From assembly GCA_027923505.1 (NCBI GenBank), contig BROI01000018.1, forward strand, positions 558,001-622,000: a stretch of DNA of 64,000 bases, read 5' to 3'. Numbering within the stretch: position 1 is the stretch's first letter; each line of letters begins with the position of its first letter. A program made the translations under genes and the position numbers. The notes below the pieces were generated by a model. The model was given only the letters and a program-made list of their open reading frames with translations, made no database searches and had not been told where the DNA came from. This document shows positions 31,489-42,283 of this stretch, piece after piece. The stretch comes from Mayamaea pseudoterrestris (Eukaryota; Bacillariophyta; Bacillariophyceae; Sellaphorales; Sellaphoraceae).

Positions 31489-33012
31489 ATGTTGTCAGCA
31501 ATAGGTGCCCGCCCTCTTTCGAGGACTTGTGTCGCGCTGCGCTTGACAAGAATCGCTGATTCTGCTGCTCATACCTCCACTCTCGCGATGAGATCCATTC
31601 ACAGCACGTCCAAGTTTCTACGGTCGGCCGAGCCAATCGCTCCAGCTTCCTTCAGTCCTGACAAGATGGAAAAGGACAAGCGATACGCTGCTTCTGCTGC
31701 CGTCCCCGAGTCCTTGCTGCACGATGACGATGAGCTAGCATCCGGAAGCAATCCATTTTCAATTCGCGGCCAGTTCAAGACGGGTCGTGCAGCGTACTTG
31801 GATTTACAGGCAACGACTCCACTTGATCCGCGCGTACTGGATTCCATGTTGCCGTTCATGATCGGATCATATGGCAATCCTCATTCAAGGACGCATCAGT
31901 TTGGTTGGGAGGCTGAAGCCGTCGTGGAGCAAGCGCGCGCGCAAGTCGCTTCACTCATCAACGCCAGCGATCCAAAGGAAATTATATTCACGTCGGGAGC
32001 GACGGAGAGCAACAACCTGGCAATCAAGGGAGCCGCTCATTTTTACAAGAGTCGCGGCAAGCATATTATCACGACGCAAACGGAGCACAAGTGCGTCCTT
32101 GATTCATGCCGCTTTCTGGAAACGCAGGAGGAGTACCAAGTCACATACCTCCCCGTCCAGCAAAGTACCGGCTTGGTGGACATGGATGAATTAAAGGCAG
32201 CGATCCGACCAGGCGAAACCATTCTTGTGAGCATCATGGCGGTCAATAACGAGATTGGAACCCTTCAGCCGCTCGACCAGATTGGCGAGCTTTGTCGGCA
32301 GAACAAGATACTGTTCCACTGCGATGCGGCGCAAATGCTCGGCAAGCTGCCCATTGACCTACTGAAAACAAAGATTGACTTGATGAGCATGAGTAGTCAC
32401 AAGGTTTATGGACCGAAGGGTGTTGGAGCCTTGTACGTTCGCCGTCGTCCTCGCGTTCGTCTCGAACCAATCTTTAGTGGAGGTGGACAGGAGCGAGGCC
32501 TTCGTTCCGGAACATTGCCGCACTTTTTATGCGCCGGCTTTGGCAAGGCGTGTCAAGTTGCTGAGGAGGAAATGGAGTTTGATCACAGGTGGATCTCCTA
32601 CTTGAGTAACAAGCTGCAGAAGGGCATTGAAGAGCGCATTCCTGAAGTTACACGCAACGGAGACGCCGTTCAAAACTACATGGGCTGTTTGAACTATTCC
32701 TTTGCCTATGTGGAAGGGGAGTCGCTGCTCATGTCTCTGAAAAACATTGCCGTTTCCTCTGGATCGGCTTGTACCTCGGCATCGCTTGAGCCTTCTTATG
32801 TTTTGCGCGCGCTCGGACTGGATGACGAGCTCGCGCATTCCAGTCTGCGGTTCGGCATTGGTCGATTTACGACCGAGGAGGAGGTAGATTTTGTGTTGGA
32901 GTTGCTGGAAAAGCACGTTGAAAGACTGCGTGAAATGTCGCCGCTTTGGGAAATGGTGCAGGAAGGAGTCGATTTAAAGTCGATACAGTGGACGGAGGAT
33001 GCGCACCATTAA
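31489..33012 (+). CDS. NFS1: mitochondrial cysteine desulfurase
   Basis: 507 residues from the ATG at 31489, which gives an Arg-rich presequence ([21 protein letters not shown]); an in-frame ATG at 31408 is less likely. The protein is a group I, IscS/NFS1-type PLP enzyme: [16 protein letters not shown] start, [23 protein letters not shown], a PLP lysine in [25 protein letters not shown], and the mobile catalytic Cys loop [21 protein letters not shown]. It removes sulfur from cysteine and passes it to the ISCU scaffold with ISD11, ACP and frataxin for Fe-S assembly, and also supplies tRNA thiolation. All key residues are present and the length is as expected. Single exon. Confidence 0.96.
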   Translation: MLSAIGARPLSRTCVALRLTRIADSAAHTSTLAMRSIHSTSKFLRSAEPIAPASFSPDKMEKDKRYAASAAVPESLLHDDDELASGSNPFSIRGQFKTGRAAYLDLQATTPLDPRVLDSMLPFMIGSYGNPHSRTHQFGWEAEAVVEQARAQVASLINASDPKEIIFTSGATESNNLAIKGAAHFYKSRGKHIITTQTEHKCVLDSCRFLETQEEYQVTYLPVQQSTGLVDMDELKAAIRPGETILVSIMAVNNEIGTLQPLDQIGELCRQNKILFHCDAAQMLGKLPIDLLKTKIDLMSMSSHKVYGPKGVGALYVRRRPRVRLEPIFSGGGQERGLRSGTLPHFLCAGFGKACQVAEEEMEFDHRWISYLSNKLQKGIEERIPEVTRNGDAVQNYMGCLNYSFAYVEGESLLMSLKNIAVSSGSACTSASLEPSYVLRALGLDDELAHSSLRFGIGRFTTEEEVDFVLELLEKHVERLREMSPLWEMVQEGVDLKSIQWTEDAHH

Positions 33013-33595
33013 TTCCATGCAAGGCTGCATGCGTTACGAATAGATGATTTCGATGCGTCTTTTGAATCCATTGAATGCTACGGGTAGACGAATAGCAGTT
33101 TTATTGCAGCTCTATGGCGGATGATTGTGATAGTGGCGAAGAAAGAGCCGGCCGTATTGCCAGCTACGAAGGATGACGCTTGAATTTAACTCAGTACGAC
33201 TACCGGTAGCAGTATAGACATGAACATTTCGTTATAGTTATTACTGTTGTCATACGAAGTCTTAAGGTACGACGATTGTGCAAGGTCTGTGAACTATTCT
33301 ATGATGGTACGAGACGACTACAGTACTACCGGTACCGGTAGTCGTATATAGGTACGACGTACTTGTACGACGTACAAGTACCTGCCTGTTAAGTTAGTAC
33401 CGCTGCGTGTCAAATTTGCTGTTTTCAGACATGCTAAGTTTGTCCACCGTTAACTATCGCTGATGCATCACGTTTTGTCATTCGCGAGTGCATCCACCAG
33501 CTGCATTCCGGTAGCTGCATTCATCGTCGTCACGTATACGACATCGAAACTCCTTTACTCAAAGACGCTGCACCCATCCTCTACCGGTAGTTACC
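33013..33595. promoter_or_regulatory. palindrome-rich intergenic region upstream of the kinesin fusion
   Basis: 583 bp without a gene. It holds TACCGGTA octamers at 33201, 33327, 33333 and 33582, a perfect 18-bp palindrome ACTACCGGTACCGGTAGT at 33325-33342, and a second inverted repeat with 10-bp arms GTACTTGTAC / GTACAAGTAC at 33359-33381. These could be regulatory sites or unstable simple sequence. Confidence 0.55.
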
Positions 33596-36284
33596 ATGCC
33601 TCGCTCATTCAAGGAGGAGGCGGCGGCGGCGGCAGCTTCGGCGCCCCTCAAGGTCTCTCAGCGGCGGCATGCTCGGCAGCGGCCGTCTCAGCCTTTAAAA
33701 TTGAAAGTAGTGACTATGGAACGAAACAATCCTACAGAAGCGTCTTTTGAAGGAACGAATATTAAAGGTAACTATTTAATTGGATGACGCTTGCAGATTT
33801 GCATGCAGGAAGATGCAAAACTAGGTTTACTCACGAGTCTCGCACACGCGTTTTATCTTCTTGTTTTCCTTCACAATCCAAACAGTCGCCGTCCGCATGC
33901 GTCCTTCGATCGAGAACGGCGACAATGGACAGTCCGTTTGGCGAGTTGATAAAGAGAAGAATAATGTCGTACAGTTAATCATTGGCGGAAAGCCATTGGG
34001 AAAGTCGATGCCGCATAAACACACCGTCTACTCTTTCGACAACGTCTTTGACGTCGACGCTACCTCCAAGGAAGTTTACGATGCAATTGCCAAGGATATT
34101 GTTCAAACTGCCCTCGCTGGTGTCAATGGAACAATCGTCATGTACGGTCAGTCCGGCTCTGGGAAAACCTTTACCATGCAAGGTCCTGCATTCAGAACTG
34201 TAGACTGGACCACGGAAGATGGATTCGTTCATTTTGCCGCTGCCGAAATCTTCCAGCACATTCGCGCCACACCTGAGCGCAAATTTACTGTCCGTGCGAG
34301 CGTTTTTGAAATCTATGACGAAGACATTTATGACTTGCTACCAGCGGCTACCGAAACAGTTGAAATTCGCGAGGATCCTCTTCGCGGTGTCGTCGACATT
34401 ATTTCTCAAGATGCAAAACTTTTGGATCTCAATAACTTACAAACTCTTTTAGAAGGGGCAGAGATGAAGCGGTGGGGTTTAGCGGCAGTAAACGGCAACC
34501 GTTTGTCTTCGAGTCATACTATTCTGCGCATCGCCATCGAGAGTCGAGCTTTGGCAGCGGGGTTTGCGGATCGTGCAGCCAATGAAGAGAATGGGGCAAT
34601 CATTGGTGCCTTGACATTTGCTACTTTGGATTTTGTTGCCTTGTCAAATTCCGAGGGCGTTCGTTTGACGGAAATGACTGCAAAGTCTCGCAACGAAGCA
34701 AAAATGTTTGATCAAAGGTATGTTGCTGCGAGGTGCTGGAAGTCATAACATTGTGCGCTTGACTTTACACTATTTTTGGATTTGCATAGCAGTCTAGTCG
34801 CATTTACGCAGGTCATTTCTGCCCTTGGCGATCCGAGCAGTCCGCCTGTCAGCTGTCACAACACCAAGTTGACGCGCATCCTAAAGCCATCCCTAATGGG
34901 AAATGCTCGTCTAGCAATTGTTTGCTGCGCTATCCCATCGTATCGAAATTTGAAGGCAACGCAAGCTACACTATCATTTGCAATGCGAGCGAAGCTCATC
35001 AAGACCTGCGCGCGAGTCAACGTCGAGTATGACGACAAGGCAACCATTCGCCAGTTGCGCATGGAACTTGCAGCTGCGAGTGCCGCGCGAGCCAAAGTCG
35101 AGCATGACGCCAAGGCAACCATTCACCAGTTGAGCATGAAACTTGCAGCCGCTAGTGCCGCGCGAGTCAACGTCGAGTATGACGACAAGGCAACCATTCA
35201 CCAGTTGCGCATGAAACTTGCAGCCGCTAGTGCCGCGCGAGTTGACATTGAGTCTGACGCCAAGGCAACTATTCGCCAGTTGCGCATGGAACTTGCAGCC
35301 GCGAGTGCCGCGCAAGCTGACATCCAGTATGACTCATCCTCCGCATCCTCCGCAATGCAATCTATGATTCAAAAGCCTCTTGTCAAGCAACGAGCCCAGC
35401 GCGGCGGCGTGGTGCGAAACTCTGACGCTGTGATAAAAAAAGCCTTTACTGACTTATATGAGATCAATTTTGGTGCGAGCCTAAAGAAGAGCGACGATGG
35501 ACTAACTGTCGTTTGTTCTTGCCGTCACTTGGAATCACGAAAGCTGCACCTTGTTAAGATATTCGACAATTCTGAACTGTCTGGCGAAAAAGACCGCGCA
35601 AAACTGAAGGATGAAATTTATGTGTTACGTGAATTACATGGTGCACCTCGAATCATTCAACTGGTGGAATCCTTTTGCATGGACAATGCCACGTATATGG
35701 TGATGGAGCCACTGACGGGTGATACTGTTTGGGCTCGTATGAAAAGGCAGTCTATCGCTCGATACTCTGAATATGACGCACGCCGGCTTGCTCTTGCAAT
35801 TTTATCCATCCTCGCATACTGTCACGGTAAAAAGATTGCCATTTGCAATGTCACTGCGGAATCGTTTATATGCATTGCCGACGACGACAACACGGATGTC
35901 GTGCTGGCAGACTTGTCGTGTGCGACACCACATTGTTGGATCGAAGCATTGTCGACCGTCTACAAGCCTTCCGACTACCTTTCTCCGGAAATGCTGTTCG
36001 AGCAACCAGCCTATGACTGGCGTTGTGACAACTGGAGTGTGGGAGTTCTACTACACTACACTTTGACCGGGCACTTCCCATTCCGCTCACTGGGGCAGCA
36101 GTTTATAGACGGCACCATGCTAAATGCTATTCGAAGCGGCCACTTCGCGAATGGACATTTGGAATTTGTGTCGGATGAAGGACAGAAGTTGGTTCAAGGC
36201 CTTTTAAACATTGACCCTGGTAAGCGCTGGACGGCGAACGAGGCGTTGGCGTTCGTGGAAAACTCTTGGCTCCCAACAATTTGA
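33596..36284 (+). CDS. kinesin-like motor fused to a protein-kinase-like domain, both degenerate
   Basis: Three exons: 33596-33767, 33886-34717 and 34790-36284, with introns of 118 and 72 nt. Intron 1 restores the kinesin start (NIK-V-AVRMRPS). Intron 2 joins MFDQ-S-SLVAFTQVISAL, the usual post-switch-II helix. Spliced length is 832 residues. The motor keeps the P-loop GQSGSGKT (~143). Switch I reads NRLSSSHT instead of N..SSRSH, and switch II reads VALSNSE instead of VDLAGSE, losing its Asp and Gly. Four 25-residue coiled-coil repeats follow. A kinase fold lies at about 551-832: LVKIF keeps the VAIK Lys and LKDEI the helix-C Glu. HRD is replaced by ICN, its downstream Asn is Ser, DFG reads DLS and SPEM replaces APE. 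It is likely a pseudomotor-pseudokinase scaffold, or has unusual chemistry. This layout is unlike any kinesin I know. Confidence 0.85.
35010..35309 (+). repeat. four 75-bp coding repeats (25-residue coiled coil)
   Basis: Four 75-nt units start at 35010, with consensus ARVxVExDxKATIxQLRMxLAAASA. They link the motor to the kinase-like domain. 25 residues are close to seven helical turns, so the units should extend as a coiled coil. The nucleotide sequence is nearly uniform, which points to recent duplication. Confidence 0.85.
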
Positions 36285-37040
36285 GGTGCGATTCGTTTTG
36301 GCTGTGGTACTTTGATAAATGTTACTTTGATAAATGTTGATTGCTGGCTAATGTGCTTGGGCTATATGCGCCTTATGTGAGCGACATATCCATAATAATA
36401 TATTACTATAGCATGCATATTACTCACCTATCGTTGTTCCGCTATCTATGGATGACGCAATTCTACGCACTCGCCCGTATGTCATAGTCGAGGCTTTCTG
36501 GAGGGACGCTACTGGAGGAGACGCTATGAGCTACCTGCGTCACAAACATGCTCAGCGCCAGGTGACGGTCCATATTGTAGCGGCGAGGGCGGGAGCTGAT
36601 GTAACAGTTTGGGTAGTTGAGCATGTAGACATGTACCTAGGGACAGGTTGCCGTGTTGGCCACTAATTGAACTTTGAACATCGTGAATATCAAATTCTAT
36701 GACTGCCAAAGCAAATTTCTACCTGATAATCGTTTACTTTAGTTCTAGACAATTGAAGCGTCTCCAGTGGCTCGTTATTACTATCTCATAGAAGTGCACT
36801 AATTTAATAGTCCAAACATGCAAGAGCCAACTTATTGACGTGCATGCGCGGGTTGCCGCTAGTTTCAAGTTCGGCGACGGCCAGAGCTGAAAGCATGTCA
36901 TTCACTTCTCGGTAGCGAGCATGCGTAGGACTTTTTTTTTTAAAACAAGCTCTAACGTGCTATGACCCCTGTCTTCAAAGCCAGGCTCATATTGAATGTC
37001 GATCAACATTCTAGAAACAAGGTATCGCTTGGTGACAAGC
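36285..37040. other. convergent intergenic region, no gene seen
   Basis: About 750 bp between the kinesin fusion (plus) and the pseudokinase (minus). A 72-residue open frame at 36448-36666 shows nothing recognisable. A run of nine or more T lies near 36930. Confidence 0.4.
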
Positions 37041-38515
37041 TCATGCGAGCGCCTTCTCAATCGCTTCATAATACAACGCTGGAAGCGGTTCGTATCGTTG
37101 GGGAAGGGTAGCGCGCAACTCGCGTGTGCGAAGGTGCTTAGCTTTACGATTATCGTCCACTTGCGCACATTCTGTGGCGCAAAGTTCCCATTCAATCAAT
37201 CGGCGCTCATTTTCATCCATCGTGGCGTAATGATCCATTTCCATCTTAAGTTGCTTGGTCTTCGCATCTTTGTCAAAATCTTTGCTGTCATCCTTCAACA
37301 TATGAAGCGTTGCCATGCGACGATCGTCATTAAAGCAGCTTGTTCCAAGGTCGCCACTCCGAGCCGACATCCAAGGGAGCTTGAGCGATGCTGCCGCATC
37401 AGGTCGCGTAAATGGGTTTTTTCCAAGAAGATCAGCGACAAACGCTTTGCCTGTAATTCGCTCTGGAGGCCAGAATTCTGACTCAAACTTGAGCTCGCAT
37501 AATAGTGTACGCAGAAAACCATTTCCATCATACGAGTTGCCAAAAGGTAGCTCTCCGCCGAGCAGCAAACATGCGACACTACCCATACTCCAAACATCGC
37601 ATTTCATGTCATATGTACGGCCAACCATCATTTCCGGGCAGATAAAGCCACCCTTGCCGTGCAAAGTTTGCAGAGTGCCGTCCAGTGGCAACACCTTGGA
37701 TGAACCGAATCGTCCAATCTTAAAGTGCAACGTTTCGTCTCCAGAAGTCACTACTCGCTGATTGAGCAGCATGAAATTTTCCAGCCGCAAATCACGAAGT
37801 ACAATTCGCCTGCAACAGCACAAAATATGTGAGCAAACCATGCGCGTGACGCCTATGTACAATAAACGAGCTTCAATATCGATCCATGGACTTACTTTTT
37901 ATGAATATACGTCAAAGCACGCAAGCCACATCGAATGACATCCCGAGCCTACTTCTCCGAAAAGTTACGATAGTCTAGCAGAAAATCCAGTAGATTTTGG
38001 CCGAGGCGCTCAAATTCAAGGAAGCAGATATTGTTGATGACTGGATACACGCCGAAAAGTTTCACAATATGGTCATTGCCTTTCAGCTGTGAAGGCCCAG
38101 CAGAACGATGAGTAAAATGGAGACGCAAGCCCATTTTGCATGTTATTACTTTAGGTAAAAGGATGGTACTTACCGCTTGAAGATTCGCAACTTCACCTGG
38201 AAGCCACTTGGAGCCAGAGTACACTTTTCGCAAGTCAATTCCTTTGACGGCGCGTTCCGTAGCATTATCCTTACGGACTCCAACGCGCACATTGGTGAAT
38301 GCGCCAAGATCTAAGGACACTGAAGAATGTCCGAATATGAAAGGACATTCCTTTGTCCTTCCTCGTTGGTGTTCGTCTTGTACCAATGTCCGAGGCTCGT
38401 ACAACGACCGACCATCTATGTCGCCCTTTTGCAGCACGCTCTTGCCCTTATTTGGGTGCATTTTAGAAACAGCTTTATAAATCGGATTCTCTGTTGTAAT
38501 TCTTGAAAAAGTCAA
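37041..38515 (-). pseudogene. protein-kinase-like gene with RFG for DFG and one in-frame stop
   Basis: Three exons on the minus strand: 38515-38174, 38086-37896 and 37809-37041, with GT-AG introns of 87 and 86 nt. The joints read well (ANLQA-LKGNDHIVKLFGVY; THKK-like IHKK-RIVLRDLRLEN). The N-lobe keeps AVK Lys and a helix-C Glu, but the Gly-rich loop is not recognisable. The catalytic loop is LRDLRLEN (Asp and Asn kept, His lost). DFG is replaced by RFG in FKIGRFGSSK, and CPE replaces APE. A charged helical tail of ~90 residues follows. In exon 2 a TAG at 37949-37951 interrupts the frame just after the NFSEK helix. The frame on both sides is conserved, so this is a recent nonsense change, a sequence error or read-through. 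Skipping it by splicing would remove conserved kinase core. Confidence 0.65.
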
Positions 38516-39035
38516 AGGTTCACAAGCGCGTTAGAGTCACGAGTGAACGTGACGGTTGCTGTACAAAACGCGCGCAACGACCGAACTGAACGAACCCGTC
38601 CCTCGACCAGCGCAGAGATTCACATCTAGATTCCAACGAGATGAAAAAACGCATCGCGTTCATACTGGAAGACGCGCGCGAGGAGAAGGCCATCGACCGC
38701 CTCAAGTCGCAGCAATAAGTACACCGCCGCCTGCCGTCATTCGACACTCAGCATTCAGCCCAACAAAAAGTCACTCTTTACTCGGTACTCACCAAACGTT
38801 TCTAATTCATATGCGCGACGCAAGAATGCTCGACTGTGCTATCAAAGTAACGGGTATCTCAAAGAATTGGTACGTAGTAGCTTGAGAGTCGAAGCTGTAT
38901 ATTATAGCGACGCCATGGAAACAGAATTTGCGACGATGGCTGTTGGTGACAGCGGAATTCAAAAGTCGCACCGAGACAAAGTGCAATTCTGCTTGAAGAG
39001 TCGTACCGGTACAGATAATGCCGAAATCAGAACTA
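38516..39035. other. intergenic between pseudokinase and satellite
   Basis: 520 bp upstream of the pseudokinase gene and before the 181-bp array. A TACCGGTA octamer lies at 39004-39011, right beside the first satellite unit. No gene supported. Confidence 0.4.
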
Positions 39036-40738
39036 CGTACTTGTGGTGTTGGCCATACTCACAGTGGAGGCCGTACCCATGGTGTCAGCCTCCAGGCAGT
39101 CCTTTTTGCACCATTCGAGACTCTGCACCTGTCAATGGCATACCCTGGACTTGTTTTGCCTGACTCATTGGGTATTTTGGGTGGCCAGGGCATGGGGTGG
39201 AGACTCTGCACCTGTCAATGACAAGCATACCCTGGACATGTTTTGCCTGACTCATTGGGAATTTGGGTGGCCAGGGCATGGGGCGTTTGACAGGGAAGAA
39301 TCTGCAACTTGTGGTGTTGGCCATACCCACAGTGGAGGCCGTACTCATGCTGTCAGCCTCCAGGCAGTCCTTTTTGCACCATTTGAGACTCTGCACCTGT
39401 CAATGGCATACCCTGGACATGTTTTGCGTGACTCAATTGGTATTTGGGTGGCCAGGGCATGGGACGTTTGACAGGTCAGAATCTACAACTTGTGGTGTTG
39501 GCCATACCCACAGTGGAGGCCGTACCCATGGTGTCAGCCTCCAGGCAGTCCTTTTTGCACCATTTGAGACTCTGTACCTGTCAATGGCATACCCTGGACA
39601 TGTTTTCCCTGACTCATTGGGTATTTGGGTTGTCAGGGCATGGGGCGTTTGACAGGTCAGAATCTACAACTTGTGGTGTTGGCCATACCCACTGTGGAGG
39701 CCGAACCCATGGTGTCAGCCTCCAGGCAGTCCCTTTTGCACCATTTGAGACTCTGCACCTGTCAATGGCATACCCTGGACATGTTTTGCCTGACACATTT
39801 GGTATTTAAGTGGCCATGGCATGGGGCATTTGACAGGTCAGAATCTACAACTCGTGGTGTTGGCCATACTCACAGTGGAGGCTGTACCCATGGTGTCAGC
39901 CTCTAGGCAGTCCTTTTTGCACCATTTGAGACTCTGCACCTGTCAATGGCATACCTCGGACAGGTTTTGCCTGACTCATTTGGTATTTGGGTAGCCAGGG
40001 CATGGGGCGTTTGACAAGTAAGAATCTACAACTTGTGGTGTTGGCCATACCCACAGTGGAGGCCGTACCTATGGTGTCCGCCTCCACGCAGTCCTTTTTG
40101 CACCATTTGAGACTCTGCACCTGTCAATGGCATACCCTGGACATGTTTTGCCTGACTCATTGGGGATTTGGGTAGCCAGGGAATGGGGCGTTTGACACGT
40201 CAGAATCTACAACTTGTGGTGTTGGCCATACCCACAGTGGAGGCCGTACCCATGGTGTCAGCCTCTAGGCAGTCCTTTTTGCACCATTTGAGACTCTGCA
40301 CCTGTCACTGGCATACCCTGGACATATTTTGCATGACTCATTGGGTATTTGGGTGGCCAGAAGCCATAGCCACAGTGGAGGCTGTAACCATGATTTCAGC
40401 CTCTAGGTAGTCTTTTTTGCACCATTTGAGACTGTGCACCTGTCAATGGCATTCCCTGGACATGTTTTGCCTGACTCATTGGGTATTTGGGTGGCCAGGG
40501 CATGGGGCGTTTGACAGGTCAGAATCTATAACTTGTGGTGTTGGTCATACTCACAGTGGAGGCCTCACCCATGGTGTCAGCCTCCAGGTAGTCCTTCTCG
40601 CACCATTTTTGAGACTCAGCACCTGTCCGTGGCATACCCTGGACTGGTTTTGCCTGACTCGTTGGGTATTTGGGGGGCCAGGGCATGGGGCGTTTGACAG
40701 GTCAGAATCTATAACTTGAGGCCATACCCATGGTGTCA
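39036..40738. repeat. tandem array A, 181-bp monomer
   Basis: The anchor TGTGGTGTTGG recurs at 39042, 39310, 39491, 39672, 39853, 40034, 40215 and 40534. Most intervals are exactly 181 bp. The first interval (268) carries an extra 87-bp internal duplication, and the 40215-40534 interval includes a truncated unit near 40369. A partial unit ends the array. Each monomer has an inverted pair ACCTGTCAA ... TTGACAGGT about 70 bp apart, with partly complementary CATACCCTGG / CCAGGGCATG inside it, and a second hairpin TGGAGGC ... GCCTCCA. As 181 is not a multiple of 3, open frames shift from unit to unit, which argues against coding. Confidence 0.92.
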
Positions 40739-41398
40739 GCAGGCCCTGTAGGTGCCCAAATTACACCAGAATAGTGCCAACATCTTTGTTCAGGCTGCGC
40801 TACAAGATGGTAAGCTTGGCTGGTGTCTCAGGTGATGGCAATGTATTTGGTGACAACTTGTCACCATTTTCAACCCGCAGATGCTGTGACATTCAAATGC
40901 CTCTACAGCAAGCCCTGTAGGTGCCCAAAATACACCAGAATGGTGCCAACATCATTATTCAGGCTGCGCTACAAGATGGTAGGCTTGGCTGGTGTCTCAG
41001 GGGATGGCAATGTATTTGGTGACAACTTGTCACCAGTCTCAGCCAGCAGATGCCGTGACATTCAAACGCCCCTACAGCAAGCCCTGTAGGTGCCCAAAAT
41101 ACACCAGAATAGTGCCAACATCATTATTCAGGCAGCGCTACAAGATGGTAGGCTTGGCTGGTGTCTCAGAGAATGGCAATATATTTGGTGACAACTTGTC
41201 ACCAGTCCCAGCCCGCAGATGCCATGACATTCATACGCCCCTACAGCAAGCCCTGTAGGTTTCCAAAATACACCAGAATGGTGCCAACATCATGAATCAG
41301 GCTGCGCTACAAGATGGTAGGTTTGGCTGGTGTCTCAGGGGATGGCAATGTATTTGGTGACAACTTGTCACCAGTCTCAGCCCACAGGTGCCCCTTCG
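40739..41398. repeat. tandem array B, 169-bp monomer
   Basis: The anchor CCCTGTAGG recurs at 40744, 40913, 41082 and 41251, exactly 169 bp apart, giving about four units with the last cut short near 41398. Each unit has a near-perfect palindrome TGGTGACAACTTGTCACCA (9-bp arms, 1-bp centre). At each unit boundary is a short hairpin, CCTACAG / CTGTAGG. The array starts directly where array A stops. No stable coding frame. Confidence 0.92.
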
Positions 41399-42283
41399 CC
41401 GACAAGCAAGACCCACAATTTTTCTTGACGAGAACTGATGACTCCGTTGCACAATGCCCTTGCTTTATTGTGGCAAGTCCTTCTCTTCCAGGCTCTTTCA
41501 GCTACTGTACCGAGCAAGACAACATCTCATGGTGATGTTATATAATCTGGATGCGTGCTTGCATTAGTGTCCTTAAAGGTCTATTACATACTATGCTGAT
41601 ATTGATCGTTAAATACAAATTCATTCCATTGCGCGAGCCAGACTGGTTTTTGAAGCCATAGACGAATACGATGCTCACATTATGCTCGTGACACATGTAA
41701 AGGTACATTACAAGAAAGTATCAAATAATGAAAGATGTGCGCCACCTTTTGGTAACGCATTCACACATTTTAATAGTAACCTGAATAACTCGCGAATGGA
41801 AAGCGAAAATTTTGTGTAAGTACGACGATGGGTCGGCCAGACGGCATCGTATTCATCGCATATGGACAACGACTACTGCGATACTACTAAACAGTATGTT
41901 AAAGAATACACAACCCTATTGAAAAAATGCGGGTAGTGCATACCGTAGTTTGTCCTTTGCCAGCGGTGCATCGTTCTGCGATCCATTGTTGGAGTGGTCG
42001 CACTGGGATCGAAGTGCGCGTCACCACCGGTGTCACGAGTCACGATTCGTGTCACTAGTCATGCCGACGCCGGTCCATCCTTTGGAAGGTATCTGATTAA
42101 AATTATCTTGAGATATGTATATCGAACTTTTCAGCGAGCCCATCCCTTTCGCCGCTGGCCGCTCGCCCTCTCCACAAGAAGTAGTGGAACCACCGACATT
42201 GCACAACTCGACCACTGCTGCTGCACCCAGCCGTATACAACAACAACTACTACCTACTACTATCACTAAATCTACCGGACGCC
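41399..42283. other. intergenic after satellites, no gene seen
   Basis: About 885 bp. It is AT-richer in its middle and has no supported open frame. The promoter of the following gene presumably lies near 42000-42280. Confidence 0.4.

Noticed and set aside
36448-36666. 72-residue frame between the kinesin fusion and the pseudokinase
   Set aside because: Too short, no features, and lies in a convergent 3' region.
37897-38060. An alternative ~100-nt intron that would skip the TAG in the pseudokinase
   Set aside because: It would remove the INNICFLEFERLGQNLLDFL segment, which matches kinase core helices, so that segment is more likely exon.
39036-41398. Many overlapping open frames of 60-142 residues across the satellite arrays
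   Set aside because: Monomers of 181 and 169 bp are not multiples of three, so frames shift at each unit. The frames are a by-product of low stop density in the repeat.
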